From Alcanivorax sp. (GTDB lineage: Bacteria; Pseudomonadota; Gammaproteobacteria; Pseudomonadales; Alcanivoracaceae): DNA of 64,000 bases. Every line of letters begins with the position of its first letter. Position 1 is the first letter of the stretch. The stretch lies in the NCBI RefSeq assembly GCF_002733835.1, contig NZ_NVWY01000002.1, positions 114,632-178,631 of the forward strand, read 5' to 3'. Both the position numbers and the translations under genes were made by a program. Of the stretch, positions 45,530-54,420 are shown piece after piece. Under the pieces are notes generated by a model. The model searched no databases. It was not told where the DNA came from and was given only the letters and a program-made list of their open reading frames with translations.

Positions 45530-48016
45530 TTACGGGGTTTCAACGAAGTTTGCAGCGGCGCCGCCTCCTGCCGTTCCTACTGATGTTGCAGCCCCCCCGG
45601 ACAGAATAAAGCTTACCACTTCGGTTTGCAGTTCACCTGTGGCCAAAAGCTCCAGATCAGTTGGAGCCACCCCGTCATCTCCACATTCATTAGGACGCAA
45701 CAGAGACGCATGGTGACCGATGGTCAAGTTCACCAACTCCGCTGCATCGCCCAGCAGCATCGCCAGCGGTGTTGTGCCCGCCAAAGGCGCACCTTCAGCC
45801 TCATTAGGTACAACTTTATCCGATGTATGCAAAGGTAATTGCCCTCCAGGAACGTCGCAGCTGACACTTTCATCTGCTCCGCCACCGACAATCTGTTGTA
45901 CCAGCACAGGGACATCCAGTGCGCCCAACGCCTGAGCAAAGTTCACCGGATCACCGGAATCCACAGTGCTTTGCGCAACATATAGGAACCGTTCGTAATT
46001 GGTAGTACCTTCTTCGACACCATTAGCAGCCAAGCCCGCCTTGATAGTCGGGCCCAAAGTCGAGGAATTATTAAGGATCTGACTTAACTGGCTGCCACCA
46101 GCCGAAACCACCAGCCCTTTAATGGGGTTCAAATTGGAATCCACCCCATCCAAGCCCCTCGCCTGCTCATTTACTGTGGCAAATACCGAACCGACAATGC
46201 TGCCCAAAGAATGCCCCACAACGTACAGCTTGCTCTTATCAAACAGCAAGGTCCCTGGGTCTGCATCATCATCAAGGTCCTGAGCCGCAATGGCATCCAG
46301 ACTTGCATTAACATTCAGCAGGTCCATTACAGCCTGACGGAGATTATCACGGGTATTCGTCAGGTTCCCCAGATTAACAAACCAGGCGCCAGAGCGATCC
46401 AGCTCGGTTGGGGCATCAAAATTCATTTCCACTGGCTGCGCAGTCTCACTTTGCGCGACGTTAAAGTGGCGCTCACGAGGAGCCGCATCACCATATAAAG
46501 CAGGATACAAAAGAGTACCGGCCCCAGGTGCCCCCTCAGGGATCAAAACCTTCTCAACATTTAACGCCGATACAAAAGGACTATTGGCGGCAATACCATG
46601 GACCGGCAAATCAATCGCCACCGTCGCCACGCACTGACTAGCCAGCGTATGCGCCAGCGCAACAACAGAGGCACGATCACTGGTAATACCATGGATGTAA
46701 AGCGCTACGGGATAGCCCCCCGAAATCGGATTATCAGGCACTGCCGTCAGCTGCGAACAAGTAGCCCCGCCCCCAAAGTCAGGCTGATAATCAGGTTCAG
46801 GCAACGTCACCTGCAACGGCACGGACTCTGTGGTCTTTTCTTCAGCGAACGGGTACCGGTAGGTCACATTTAAGCTACCGTCCTCGTCTTGCGGAACAGT
46901 TGCTCCAATATTGCCCGCCAAAGTGGTATCAGGGCGCCAGCTCTCTGCCAGATAGGAAGGATCAAAAGGCACTGCCTTGCTAGCGGCAGACTGATAGTAA
47001 GGCAGGGTAATCTGCCCGGTGAACAAAGAGCCAACTTCGCAAGGCAACTGGCCTGGCTGAGGTTGCGCACAATCAGTCCCAGTCAAACGCGCAATATCCA
47101 GTGACGTTTGAACGCTAACAGCCACATCACGAGACACAGGAGTACTATTATCAAGCGCGCCAGGAATTCCTTGAGCCCGCGGTGCCGCCATGGCCACTAG
47201 CGGCGCAATCGGGTTGGTGGTGGTGAAGGTAAAGGAAATAGCCAGCGAGTCTTTGGCTGCCTGAGACGTCGGGTCACCAGTCAACACCGCCGCAGCCAGC
47301 GATTCCCATCCCTTAACCGCGTCACCAAGAGAGCCTGTGACGGGGCCACCTAGCGCCTTATATTTAAGCGACCCGACCACCGGCTTGCCAGTGCTATCCT
47401 TGACACCATTAGTGATAAAAACCAAGTACTTCGTTGCGGGCAGTAGCGGCTTGAGTGGGGTAATACGCAGCGTGTTTTTCACACTGTCGTCTTCGACGTC
47501 GAGCGACACTGCACTGGCGCTAATCGCCGTCTCAGCCAGCGCATCCACATCAGGCATTGGTACCACACCCTCAGGCGGGGACAAGGCATCACCCTCGATG
47601 GCTAAAGGCACCAGGAAGACATTGGGGGAAACATCGGGTTCGCATTCGACGGCCAGCGTACAAAGGCTGAGAGGGTCCAGACTGCCACCGTCATCACCAC
47701 CGGCAAAGGCGATGTCAAAATACGCCGAGGTGGAAAATCCATCTAATTGATTCAGTGCCGCCGTCACTGGATTACTGGGAACGCCGGCATCGGCAGTGCC
47801 GTCGGTGCTGTCTGCGAAAACCAAATCTGTATTGAGCGGCAGATCCGAGGCCACGGGATTAAAACGGGCGTACGTGCCGTATTCAGCGGGGGGCGCGCCG
47901 TTTGCGTCAACGGGAATGCCCCCCTCACTCTGATCCGGTACGGTATCGTCGCTGCCGCCACAAGCAGCCAGCGCCATAGCTACTGCCAGAGGCAGTACCT
48001 TTTTATAAGTATTCAT
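45530..48016 (-). CDS. VolA/Pla-1-type extracellular lipase lipoprotein
   Basis: 828 residues from the ATG at 48016 after GGGAGAG. Signal peptide II with lipobox ALAACGGSDD (Cys near residue 19) indicates outer-membrane anchoring. The N-terminal region follows the VolA/Pla-1/cef pattern (GTYARFNPVASDLPLNTDLVF, then KNTLRITPLKPLLPATKYLVF). The C-terminal half is an alpha/beta hydrolase with GHSLGS (in KLYVVGHSLGSIVGSVFATV) and an ALYIHGITSDRASVVAL loop. VolA of Vibrio cholerae is a surface lysophospholipase that frees fatty acids for growth. A lipolytic, fatty-acid scavenging role fits here too. Confidence 0.88.
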   Translation of the reverse strand: MNTYKKVLPLAVAMALAACGGSDDTVPDQSEGGIPVDANGAPPAEYGTYARFNPVASDLPLNTDLVFADSTDGTADAGVPSNPVTAALNQLDGFSTSAYFDIAFAGGDDGGSLDPLSLCTLAVECEPDVSPNVFLVPLAIEGDALSPPEGVVPMPDVDALAETAISASAVSLDVEDDSVKNTLRITPLKPLLPATKYLVFITNGVKDSTGKPVVGSLKYKALGGPVTGSLGDAVKGWESLAAAVLTGDPTSQAAKDSLAISFTFTTTNPIAPLVAMAAPRAQGIPGALDNSTPVSRDVAVSVQTSLDIARLTGTDCAQPQPGQLPCEVGSLFTGQITLPYYQSAASKAVPFDPSYLAESWRPDTTLAGNIGATVPQDEDGSLNVTYRYPFAEEKTTESVPLQVTLPEPDYQPDFGGGATCSQLTAVPDNPISGGYPVALYIHGITSDRASVVALAHTLASQCVATVAIDLPVHGIAANSPFVSALNVEKVLIPEGAPGAGTLLYPALYGDAAPRERHFNVAQSETAQPVEMNFDAPTELDRSGAWFVNLGNLTNTRDNLRQAVMDLLNVNASLDAIAAQDLDDDADPGTLLFDKSKLYVVGHSLGSIVGSVFATVNEQARGLDGVDSNLNPIKGLVVSAGGSQLSQILNNSSTLGPTIKAGLAANGVEEGTTNYERFLYVAQSTVDSGDPVNFAQALGALDVPVLVQQIVGGGADESVSCDVPGGQLPLHTSDKVVPNEAEGAPLAGTTPLAMLLGDAAELVNLTIGHHASLLRPNECGDDGVAPTDLELLATGELQTEVVSFILSGGAATSVGTAGGGAAANFVETP

Positions 48017-48296
48017 GATCTCTCCCAAACCACTTTTTATTATCTAATTCCTGCCGTTGCCTGCACTTACACTCAGGGGGGCTTGATACAAGCAGCAGAA
48101 GGCTCTTTAGCCAAACGAATTATTTGTGCCTACGCTAACCCCACTACCGAAGCAGGGTTTCTAGGAAGAATACATTAATTCCGTTTTTCCACAAACGCGC
48201 GTAACAGAAAAATAATGGCGAGAAACGCCGGCAGGCGTTTTTTCAGGGACGACTCGCCGGTCACCGACGAAAAGTATTCAAATACTTAAAATATGT

Positions 48297-48569
48297 TTAC
48301 TGCAGCGTATCCGGGCCACGCAAGATTACCGGCTGCTCTTCCGGTTTTTCTTCACTGCTCTTGCAGGCCTGTTCCATATACCCGGTGCGCTGCTCTTCAG
48401 GCAGGTTTTTTTGCTCCCAGGCAATCACTGCCTGCAGGCAGAGCTCTTTTTGCTCGCGGGTTAAAACCCGGCCATCCGCCCACTTGCCGGTTTCCACTGC
48501 ACGGCGCATGTTGTCGCAGGCTTGCGGGGTCATGGACGCAATAAGATCTTCAAAGCTCTGGTAGTTCAT
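48297..48569 (-). CDS. DUF1315-family protein
   Basis: 90 residues. MNYQSFEDLIASMTPQACDN, MRRAVETGKWADGRVLT and REQKELCLQAVIAWEQKNLP are the conserved blocks of the YeaC-like DUF1315 family. The C-terminus is low-complexity and acidic. Function unknown; cytoplasmic by absence of signals. It stands between the lipase gene and nadK. Confidence 0.85.
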   Translation of the reverse strand: MNYQSFEDLIASMTPQACDNMRRAVETGKWADGRVLTREQKELCLQAVIAWEQKNLPEEQRTGYMEQACKSSEEKPEEQPVILRGPDTLQ

Positions 48570-48636
48570 ATCGATAACTCATTTTAAAACGGCAGCACGC
48601 CAAACGTCTGGCGCATCATGGGTGGTCGTTGCGGCT

Positions 48637-48688
48637 GCAGGAGCTTGCTTGCAAGCGAAAACGGTTCGGCTGCAAGCAGCTTCCTACA
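48637..48688. repeat. REP pair (REPIN-like), near nadK
   Basis: GCAGGAGCTTGCTTGCAAGC begins at 48637 and an inverted relative ends TTCCTACA at 48688, so two REP sequences face each other across 5 bp. The core GCTTGCTTGCAAGC is palindromic. It lies between the DUF1315 gene and the 3' end of nadK. Confidence 0.7.
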
Positions 48689-48697
48689 GACACACCA

Positions 48698-49603
48698 TCA
48701 ACTGCCATCACCAGGCCGGCTACTCCAGCCCAGCTTGGAGCGGCACGCCTGATAAAAATCATGCCCAGGAGGATGAATCAGCTGCAAGCGATGCGGTTTT
48801 TTGCGGATCGCGATCACATCATCCACCTGCAGACGAATCCCTTCTGTGCCATCGCAGCTGACCAGGGGCCGTACTTTTTCCGTGGTGATATGGATCTTGA
48901 TTTCACTGTCACCCGCCACCACCAGCGGACGGCTGGTCAAGGTGTGAGGATTCAGGGGCACCAGCACCATGGCATCCAGCTTGGGATGCATGATGGGGCC
49001 ACCACCGGACAGGGCGTAGGCGGTAGAGCCGGTGGGCGTAGAGATAATCAGGCCATCGGAGCGCTGTCCGTAGACAAAGTGCCCGTCGATCATCAATTCA
49101 AAATCGATCATGTGCACACTGTCACCCGACAGCAGCACAATGTCGTTCAGGGCGCTACCCCCACCCACCACCGTTTTGCCCCGCCGCACTTCCAGATCCA
49201 GCAGGAAACGCTTCTCCGTACTGTACTCGCCATCCAGCACCTGACCGACCCGGGATTCGATTTCAGAGGGAAGAATGTCGGTAAGAAAACCCAGGTGGCC
49301 GCGGTTCACACCCAGTACCGGCACGTTATAGCGGGACAACGTACGCGCTGCGCCCAGCAGGCTACCATCCCCGCCAACCACAATCACCAGATCACAGGAC
49401 TCCCCCATTTGTGAGGCACTGGCGGCCTGCAAGCCCATCTCCGGGAGATTGCCGATAATGTGTTTATCGAGGATGACGGTGCAATCACGGCCATGCAGGA
49501 AATGGATCAGCTGGCGCAACGAATAGAGCGCCTGCTCACTTTCAGACCGTGCGATTAAACCAATATTGCGAAATTTCTCTTGCGCCACAGGGGGGGATCT
49601 CAT
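48698..49603 (-). CDS. nadK: NAD kinase
   Basis: 301 residues. Phosphorylates NAD to NADP with ATP. The GGDGS motif (VVGGDGSLLGAARTL) with catalytic Asp, LGVNRGHLGFLTDI, ALNDIVLLSGDSVHMI and GLIISTPTGSTAYALSGGGP are the family motifs. It lies downstream of a REP pair and 65 bp from the convergently spaced cNMP/rhodanese gene on the same strand. Confidence 0.97.
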   Translation of the reverse strand: MRSPPVAQEKFRNIGLIARSESEQALYSLRQLIHFLHGRDCTVILDKHIIGNLPEMGLQAASASQMGESCDLVIVVGGDGSLLGAARTLSRYNVPVLGVNRGHLGFLTDILPSEIESRVGQVLDGEYSTEKRFLLDLEVRRGKTVVGGGSALNDIVLLSGDSVHMIDFELMIDGHFVYGQRSDGLIISTPTGSTAYALSGGGPIMHPKLDAMVLVPLNPHTLTSRPLVVAGDSEIKIHITTEKVRPLVSCDGTEGIRLQVDDVIAIRKKPHRLQLIHPPGHDFYQACRSKLGWSSRPGDGS

Positions 49604-49668
49604 TCAGGTAATGCTGCGTCGGGTGATGCGAAACCCGAAGGCCGGGCAGCCTCACCATCCGGCAAGCG

Positions 49669-50742
49669 CTACCCCTGAGTCAGGTACTCGTGCAGGGTAC
49701 CAGCATTGGCATTCAGGCCGCCATCCAACACGATCACATCCAGGCCGGCGTTTTTTAACAGAAAAGCGGCGGTGGCGCTACGTCGGCCGGTATCACAGTA
49801 GGCGATATAGGTCTTGCCCGGATCCAACAAACGGGATTTGAGGCGCAATACGTTAAGCGGCATATTGGTAGCCCCGACCAAATGCTCCTGGTCGAATTCG
49901 TCACTGGTACGCACATCCAGCCACCAGGCCCCCTTCTCTGCGGAAGACAACACCTGATCGCCGGGCATGGTATTAATGATGGGCTCGCGCAGTAGCGCAT
50001 CGAAGTCCTGCCGATCCAGCTTCATCAGCACACCGTCCGTGGCCATGGTCACCGTGGCGTTACGCGGCTTGCCGGACAACAGCGCCTCCTCACCAAACCA
50101 CTGCCCTTCTTCCAGCATGGCCACAGGCGTGGGCTCACTCTCGCCCATGCTGATCGACACCTCGCATACGCCTTCTTTCAGGATATAGCAGCAATCAGCG
50201 GCCTCTCCCTGACGAATAATCACCTCACCTTCTTTGTGGCGGGTGGCTTTGAGACGCCGAAAGATTTCCAGGATATTGGTCGGCGGCACCCGATGAAAAA
50301 GCTTGGACTTGAGCAACCGGATCATCCATTCCCGGTCGTTCTGGTAGGCAGAGTTGGCATTAATATCAAGAATGACGTAACCCGCCGACTGGTCCCATGA
50401 CAAAATGGTATCCAGCCGGAAGCTGTCAAAGCGCACCACACTCACCTCACCCACGGCTTTTGCGGTACTGCGCCGGGGCTGCACATGCTCCAGTGGGTGC
50501 CAGGATGCGGTATCCCCAGCACTGACTGTATGGCTATTGCCGTCTTCATCGGTTAGTTCAACCCGGCCGCTAAGCAGGTAAATCGTGGTGTTGTCCTGAT
50601 CTCCCAGCGAAAAAAGGGCATCACCTGACGCATAGCGGCACACTTCCTGCTGGTCGAGCAGCCAGTCCAGTTGATCCCCAGACAGCGCGTTAACCGGCAC
50701 AAACGTCTGTAACAGGCTTTTATCGATGGATTCCTGCGCCAT
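49669..50742 (-). CDS. Dual cyclic-nucleotide-binding and rhodanese fusion protein
   Basis: 357 residues. Two Crp-like cNMP domains lie at about 10-125 (YASGDALFSLGDQDNTTIYL) and 145-255 (HKEGEVIIRQGEAADCCYIL, then EGQWFGEEALLSGKPRNATV, which keeps the FGE and RNA elements of a phosphate cassette). A rhodanese domain follows (about 265-357): WWLDVRTSDEFDQEHLVGA and the active site YCDTGRRSATAAFLL with Cys. No DNA-binding domain. A sulfur-transfer activity controlled by a nucleotide is possible. A smaller protein of this cNMP type is at 28329. Confidence 0.85.
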   Translation of the reverse strand: MAQESIDKSLLQTFVPVNALSGDQLDWLLDQQEVCRYASGDALFSLGDQDNTTIYLLSGRVELTDEDGNSHTVSAGDTASWHPLEHVQPRRSTAKAVGEVSVVRFDSFRLDTILSWDQSAGYVILDINANSAYQNDREWMIRLLKSKLFHRVPPTNILEIFRRLKATRHKEGEVIIRQGEAADCCYILKEGVCEVSISMGESEPTPVAMLEEGQWFGEEALLSGKPRNATVTMATDGVLMKLDRQDFDALLREPIINTMPGDQVLSSAEKGAWWLDVRTSDEFDQEHLVGATNMPLNVLRLKSRLLDPGKTYIAYCDTGRRSATAAFLLKNAGLDVIVLDGGLNANAGTLHEYLTQG

Positions 50743-50875
50743 AACAGCGGCTCCCGATGTTCTTGTTGTTGCAATGGTGATTGCAATTCTGCCAGGCCAA
50801 AGCCCCTATCAGAAAAAAGTACTGCAAAAATCTTACCAATCAAGCACCTGGCGGACCCAGTTCACAATTGCTCGC

Positions 50876-52237
50876 TCAACGGAATCGCAGCACATTGTCG
50901 ATGGCAGAGTCATTGCGGCAGTTCGGGCAGCGGTTAGCATTGCAATCTGACACCCCGGGCTTGAACTGATTGGGCACCTCCACACGGATTACCCGCTTGC
51001 CACAGGGAGACTGGTCGGCCCCAACGGGAACCTGACAGGTGGGGCTTTCATAGTGCGCCAACCAGGCCCGGTAATGATCCTCGGTTACCAGGCATTTGCG
51101 TGCCGCAAAGGCGATCGGGTTTTCCATGTAGCTGGCCACCTGGTCCGCGGCAATGGAAATGTGCCCCGCTCCAGGGTGAAAGGCGATAAAGCTCAGCCCC
51201 AGTTCTTCCAGCTTCTCCAGGGTCTTCTGGGCCCCGCTGTTCGCATCTTTCGCCTTATTGCGTTTTTGTTCGGCAATTTCCCCACGGAGCTGGCCAATCA
51301 GGTCATCGCGGGTCAGTACATCCATTTCCAGTGCGTGCAGCTGCTCGGACATCTTCGCCCGCTCTTCCTCCAGCCGCTGCTCCAGCGCCAGTTTGTACTG
51401 TTCCGTCAGCACCTCCATTTCGCTTCCCTGGTGCTCACTGCGGCGGCTCTGCTCTTCCAAACTCTGATTCAGGGACAACAACTGCCCTTTCAGGGATTCA
51501 TTCTGCTCCCGCAAGGCGCCATTCTGGGATTTGATCGCCTTGAACTGGCCCATCACCTTTTCCAGCTGGGCATTGAGGATTTCTTCTTTCTGCTGAGCCG
51601 CATAGCGCACCTTGGCGGCATCTTCAGACTGGGTGTTTTCCAGGGTCTGCACCCGCAGGCGCAGCTCTTTGATAATGCGTGCCAGGCGAACACGCTCCTG
51701 ATCCGCTTTCTTTTGCGACTCATCGGCTTCCGGTGCGATTGTAGGAGCAGAGGATCCCACCACTGGCGGTGCAGCGGCATCCATCTCATCATCCATTTCC
51801 AGGCCCATTTTCGGGCCTCGCTCACGAATGGAATCACGGATCGCGATAAAATCATTGGCACCGGGCTTCATTCCCGGGTCCCACATCTGGTCCTGATGCC
51901 AGGCCACCGGGCACTGACTACGGCAGGCAAGACGAATCGGGCCTGCGCCCATGTCCGGGCCCTGGCCTGCGTGTTCCGCCAGATGACGCAACGGCACATT
52001 CCAGGTGGTATCGGCCATACCGTCTTCATCGAAATCAATGGTGAACAATACCAGCGAGCGCACTCGTAACTGGCCATTCACCAGGCAATAGGCCCCGCGC
52101 ACCTCTTTGTCTGCAAACTCCGGCACCCCCACCATCCCATCAAGAATGGCTTCGAAATCCGCGTAGAGCATGCTTTTGGAAATACCCCGATGATCAAAAA
52201 ACAGAATTGCTTCCGAGGTAACAGAGGATGCAGCCAT
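50876..52237 (-). CDS. Conserved coiled-coil protein with N- and C-terminal domains
   Basis: 453 residues. The N-terminal domain (about 1-150) has MLYADFEAILDGMVGVPEFADK, and CPVAWHQDQMWDPGMKPG-like segments. A long coiled coil runs from about 170 to 345 (VRLARIIKELRLRVQTLENT, QRLEEERAKMSEQLHALEM). The C-terminal domain (about 355-453) has FHPGAGHISIAADQVASYM and ENPIAFAARKCLVTEDHYRA, ending in a cysteine set (CQVPVG, SPCGKR and CNANRCPNC), a possible metal site. I do not recognise a family with certainty. No signal or membrane segment, so cytoplasmic. The gap to the next feature is 291 bp and shows nothing clear. Confidence 0.6.
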   Translation of the reverse strand: MAASSVTSEAILFFDHRGISKSMLYADFEAILDGMVGVPEFADKEVRGAYCLVNGQLRVRSLVLFTIDFDEDGMADTTWNVPLRHLAEHAGQGPDMGAGPIRLACRSQCPVAWHQDQMWDPGMKPGANDFIAIRDSIRERGPKMGLEMDDEMDAAAPPVVGSSAPTIAPEADESQKKADQERVRLARIIKELRLRVQTLENTQSEDAAKVRYAAQQKEEILNAQLEKVMGQFKAIKSQNGALREQNESLKGQLLSLNQSLEEQSRRSEHQGSEMEVLTEQYKLALEQRLEEERAKMSEQLHALEMDVLTRDDLIGQLRGEIAEQKRNKAKDANSGAQKTLEKLEELGLSFIAFHPGAGHISIAADQVASYMENPIAFAARKCLVTEDHYRAWLAHYESPTCQVPVGADQSPCGKRVIRVEVPNQFKPGVSDCNANRCPNCRNDSAIDNVLRFR

Positions 52238-52528
52238 GGTGCCGGTCCTTCCCTTGAAATTATTTTATAGGTGGCCGCCGCAGGCAGATGCGTCGCACAT
52301 CGCGTCACTCCCAAAAGTGACACCTACAGTCGCGGCGCTGCCAATTATAGTCAGGCCTTATGGAAAGAGTGTGACCTGAAAGGCAGTTAAACAAAAGTCA
52401 CGCCAATAGCTTGCGTCAGACAACGCCATCAGAACAGTACCGGGGTCACGTTGCGGCAGAAAAGGCAGACAGAAATGAGGCGGGATGGACGGAGGGGCAA
52501 CCAAAGAGGGGCAGAGAACGGCGAAGGA

Positions 52529-52633
52529 TTACAACTCCTCGCCGTCATCTGCCCAATCATCATCTTCCAGCCACTCTTCCAAGCTTTCCATCAGCAGCTT
52601 TTCTTCCAGACGCTCTTCCAGATAATCATCCAT
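52529..52633 (-). CDS. Small acidic protein, 34 residues
   Basis: ATG at 52633 with GAAGGA 8-9 bp upstream and TAA at 52529. The chain reads MDDYLEERLEEKLLMESLEE then WLEDDDWADDGEEL. It is strongly acidic and helical, with two Trp. Ribosome site, codon use and a clear open frame support it as a real gene too short for usual gene callers. Function unknown. Confidence 0.5.
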   Translation of the reverse strand: MDDYLEERLEEKLLMESLEEWLEDDDWADDGEEL

Positions 52634-52711
52634 TGTCTTTTTCCTTCTATCGTTTCACATGTTGTCCGTGAAATTAGACAGAAAGAAAGTGACAAGTTCA
52701 TGAAAGGTAAC

Positions 52712-52835
52712 GCCAGATGCCTGACGCTGGATGCCTGACAAAGAAAAACCGGGAGCACGCAAGGACAAAGGCAAGAACTAACAACGCAGGAACAGCGACC
52801 GTTTTGCGTCAAACATCAGGCATTTGGCATCAAGC
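52712..52835. repeat. Inverted heptamer-repeat arms, GCCNGAY type (locus E)
   Basis: Left arm 52712-52739: GCCAGAT, GCCTGAC, GCTGGAT, GCCTGAC. Right arm 52808-52835: GTCAAAC, ATCAGGC, ATTTGGC, ATCAAGC. The AAAAACC after the left arm and GTTTT before the right arm mirror loci A and B. It lies between the small acidic gene and the tRNA terminator. Confidence 0.75.
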
Positions 52836-52863
52836 GTGCCGTTTTCAGCGTTTTTCACACACA

Positions 52864-52893
52864 AAAAAGGCCCTCCCGAAGGAGAGCCTTTCT
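52864..52893 (-). terminator. Terminator of the tRNA operon
   Basis: On the minus strand AAAGGCTCTCC, TTCG loop, GGAGGGCCTTT (one G-U pair) followed by TTTTG, 11 bp downstream of tRNA-Asp. Confidence 0.8.
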
Positions 52894-52903
52894 TGCTGAA
52901 TAG

Positions 52904-52980
52904 TGGCGGAGCGGACGGGACTCGAACCCGCGACCCCCGGCGTGACAGGCCGGTATTCTAACCAACTGAACTACCGCTCC
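52904..52980 (-). tRNA. tRNA-Asp (GTC)
   Basis: 77 bases including an encoded CCA. The minus strand starts GGAGCGGTAGTTCAGTTGG and ends with CCGCTCC-G-CCA. The anticodon loop CTGTCAC has anticodon GTC. Acceptor and T stems pair fully. Confidence 0.97.
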
Positions 52981-53016
52981 ACTTATCCCTTTCGGAATTC
53001 TTTCACTTGCTAAATA

Positions 53017-53092
53017 TGGTGGGTGATGACGGGATCGAACCGCCGACCCTCTGCTTGTAAGGCAGATGCTCTCCCAGCTGAGCTAATCACCC
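53017..53092 (-). tRNA. tRNA-Val (TAC)
   Basis: 76 bases with encoded CCA on the minus strand: GGGTGATTAGCTCAGCTGGG at the 5' end, anticodon loop CTTACAA (TAC), acceptor end ATCACCC-A-CCA. It precedes tRNA-Asp by 36 bp in one transcript. Confidence 0.97.
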
Positions 53093-53266
53093 TTGTTCGC
53101 GCTGCGAAGTGGGCGCCATTTTAGGGATTGGGCCGGGGGTGTCAACGGCTTTTTTTCAGAAAGCCGTTCGTTTGCCTAGAAAATGGGCGATACGCCTAAA
53201 ACTTGGACAAAACAGCCACAAAACCGGCGAAAATGGCACCGATCCATGCAGAGCACCACAGACGAT

Positions 53267-53455
53267 CTACCCTGCCTCCAGCGCCTCAATTCTCGCTTTT
53301 GCCTCTTCCAGAGTGAATTTTCCCGGCAGAGACTGCCCATTCGGCCGGGCAATCAGATAATGATGCACATCCAGCGCCCAGGTCTGTCGGTTCAGCTCGC
53401 CCTCCTCGATGATGGAGTAACCGGTTTCTCCCCAGGCTATGGCATTACCAATCAT
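53267..53455 (-). CDS. Small hypothetical protein coupled to the TetR gene
   Basis: 62 residues, MIGNAIAWGETGYSIIEEGE, HHYLIARPNGQSLPGKF and a C-terminal helix TLEEAKARIEALEAG. The start overlaps the stop of the TetR gene by four bases (ATGA), which strongly suggests co-translation. No family recognised. Confidence 0.55.
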   Translation of the reverse strand: MIGNAIAWGETGYSIIEEGELNRQTWALDVHHYLIARPNGQSLPGKFTLEEAKARIEALEAG

Positions 53456-54048
53456 GGTGCGGACTCACCAATGACCCGGGCCAGCATGATATCGGCCAGG
53501 TCATCCAGGCTCAGCGGCCCTTCACGGTCAAACCAGTTTGGGGCCCAGCCAGTCATCCCCGTCAGCAGGCGACGCATAATGAAAGGGTCCGTGGTGAATT
53601 CGCCCTGATCGTGCAATTCCGACAATACATCCAGCCACAGCTGCTCATAAATACTGCGTAATTTGAGCGCTCGAGCCTGCTTGTCTGCACTCAGACAGCG
53701 CCATTCGGTGACCATCACGGTCATCGCCTCGGCCGTATCTCCCACAATGGATTGCAGCTCCGCCCGAATCAGTGCCCGCAACTTGTCCTTTCCGGTCGCA
53801 TGGGAGGCCACCGCCTGACGCAGCCGCTCGGTATTGAAGTGAATCACCTCCTCCATCACCGCATAGAGGATATCCTCCTTGGTCTTGAAGTGATGAAAGA
53901 TGGAACCACTTTGAATCCCCACCGACGCCGCAATATCACGGACCGTGGTGCGGTCGAACCCCTTATCCCGAAACAGGTGAGCCGCGGCACTGAGCAGACG
54001 CCCGCGGGGAGAATCATCGATTCCATTAATTGCCAGTGACTCAGCCAT
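53452..54048 (-). CDS. atuR: TetR-family regulator in AtuR position
   Basis: 198 residues from the ATG at 54048, since AAGAGG is 6 bp upstream; the ATG at 54054 is too close. The helix-turn-helix is at about 28-50 (TVRDIAASVGIQSGSIFHHF). The rest is the TetR ligand domain with VTEWRCLSADKQARALKLR. It is divergent from the atu genes across 372 bp, as AtuR is in Pseudomonas aeruginosa, where AtuR represses the cluster and binds inverted repeats before atuA. A perfect palindrome lies at 54363-54380. The name rests on position and operator, not on a sequence comparison. Confidence 0.65.
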   Translation of the reverse strand: MAESLAINGIDDSPRGRLLSAAAHLFRDKGFDRTTVRDIAASVGIQSGSIFHHFKTKEDILYAVMEEVIHFNTERLRQAVASHATGKDKLRALIRAELQSIVGDTAEAMTVMVTEWRCLSADKQARALKLRSIYEQLWLDVLSELHDQGEFTTDPFIMRRLLTGMTGWAPNWFDREGPLSLDDLADIMLARVIGESAP

Positions 54049-54135
54049 TGCCATCCTCTTTTTTGTATAGGGGCATTATCCCGACTCCGGTCTGCAAGCT
54101 GCAAGGGCAGCGCCACCACCCTGCTCCGATAAAAC

Positions 54136-54327
54136 TGTAGGAGCTTGCTTGCAAGCGAACCGAGCCCAAGCGAGGAAATCGGTGACGTTTCCTTTCATGC
54201 TTTCAAAAAAACGTCCAAGAAATCTGGAATGCCAGATTGCTCCGACGTCAAGCCCGGAGATATGCCTCGATTGAGGCTGTGCTGACGCACGGTTCGCTTG
54301 CAAGCAAGCTCCTACAGCGGCTTCGTA
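54136..54327. repeat. Inverted REP pair in the atuR-atuA gap
   Basis: TGTAGGAGCTTGCTTGCAAG starts at 54136 and continues GCGAACCG; the inverse copy runs 54290-54316 (CGGTTCGCTTGCAAG...CCTACA) and extends to GCGGCTTCGTA at 54327. The two arms are 127 bp apart. The gap 54049-54420 holds no gene besides this and the operator. Confidence 0.75.
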
Positions 54328-54362
54328 ATTAATGCTCCATCGACCCGCCAAGCCCTTTACAA

Positions 54363-54380
54363 ACCAAGCGCTTGCTTGGT
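54363..54380. promoter_or_regulatory. Palindromic operator before atuA
   Basis: Perfect ACCAAGC-N4-GCTTGGT, 18 bp, centred 49 bp before the atuA start. TetR repressors of acyl-CoA catabolism commonly bind sites of this kind. The divergent TetR gene next to it is the natural candidate. Only one copy was found. Confidence 0.6.
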
Positions 54381-54420
54381 AGCTTACGAGACCATGAACT
54401 CACACGCAAATGGAGCCACC

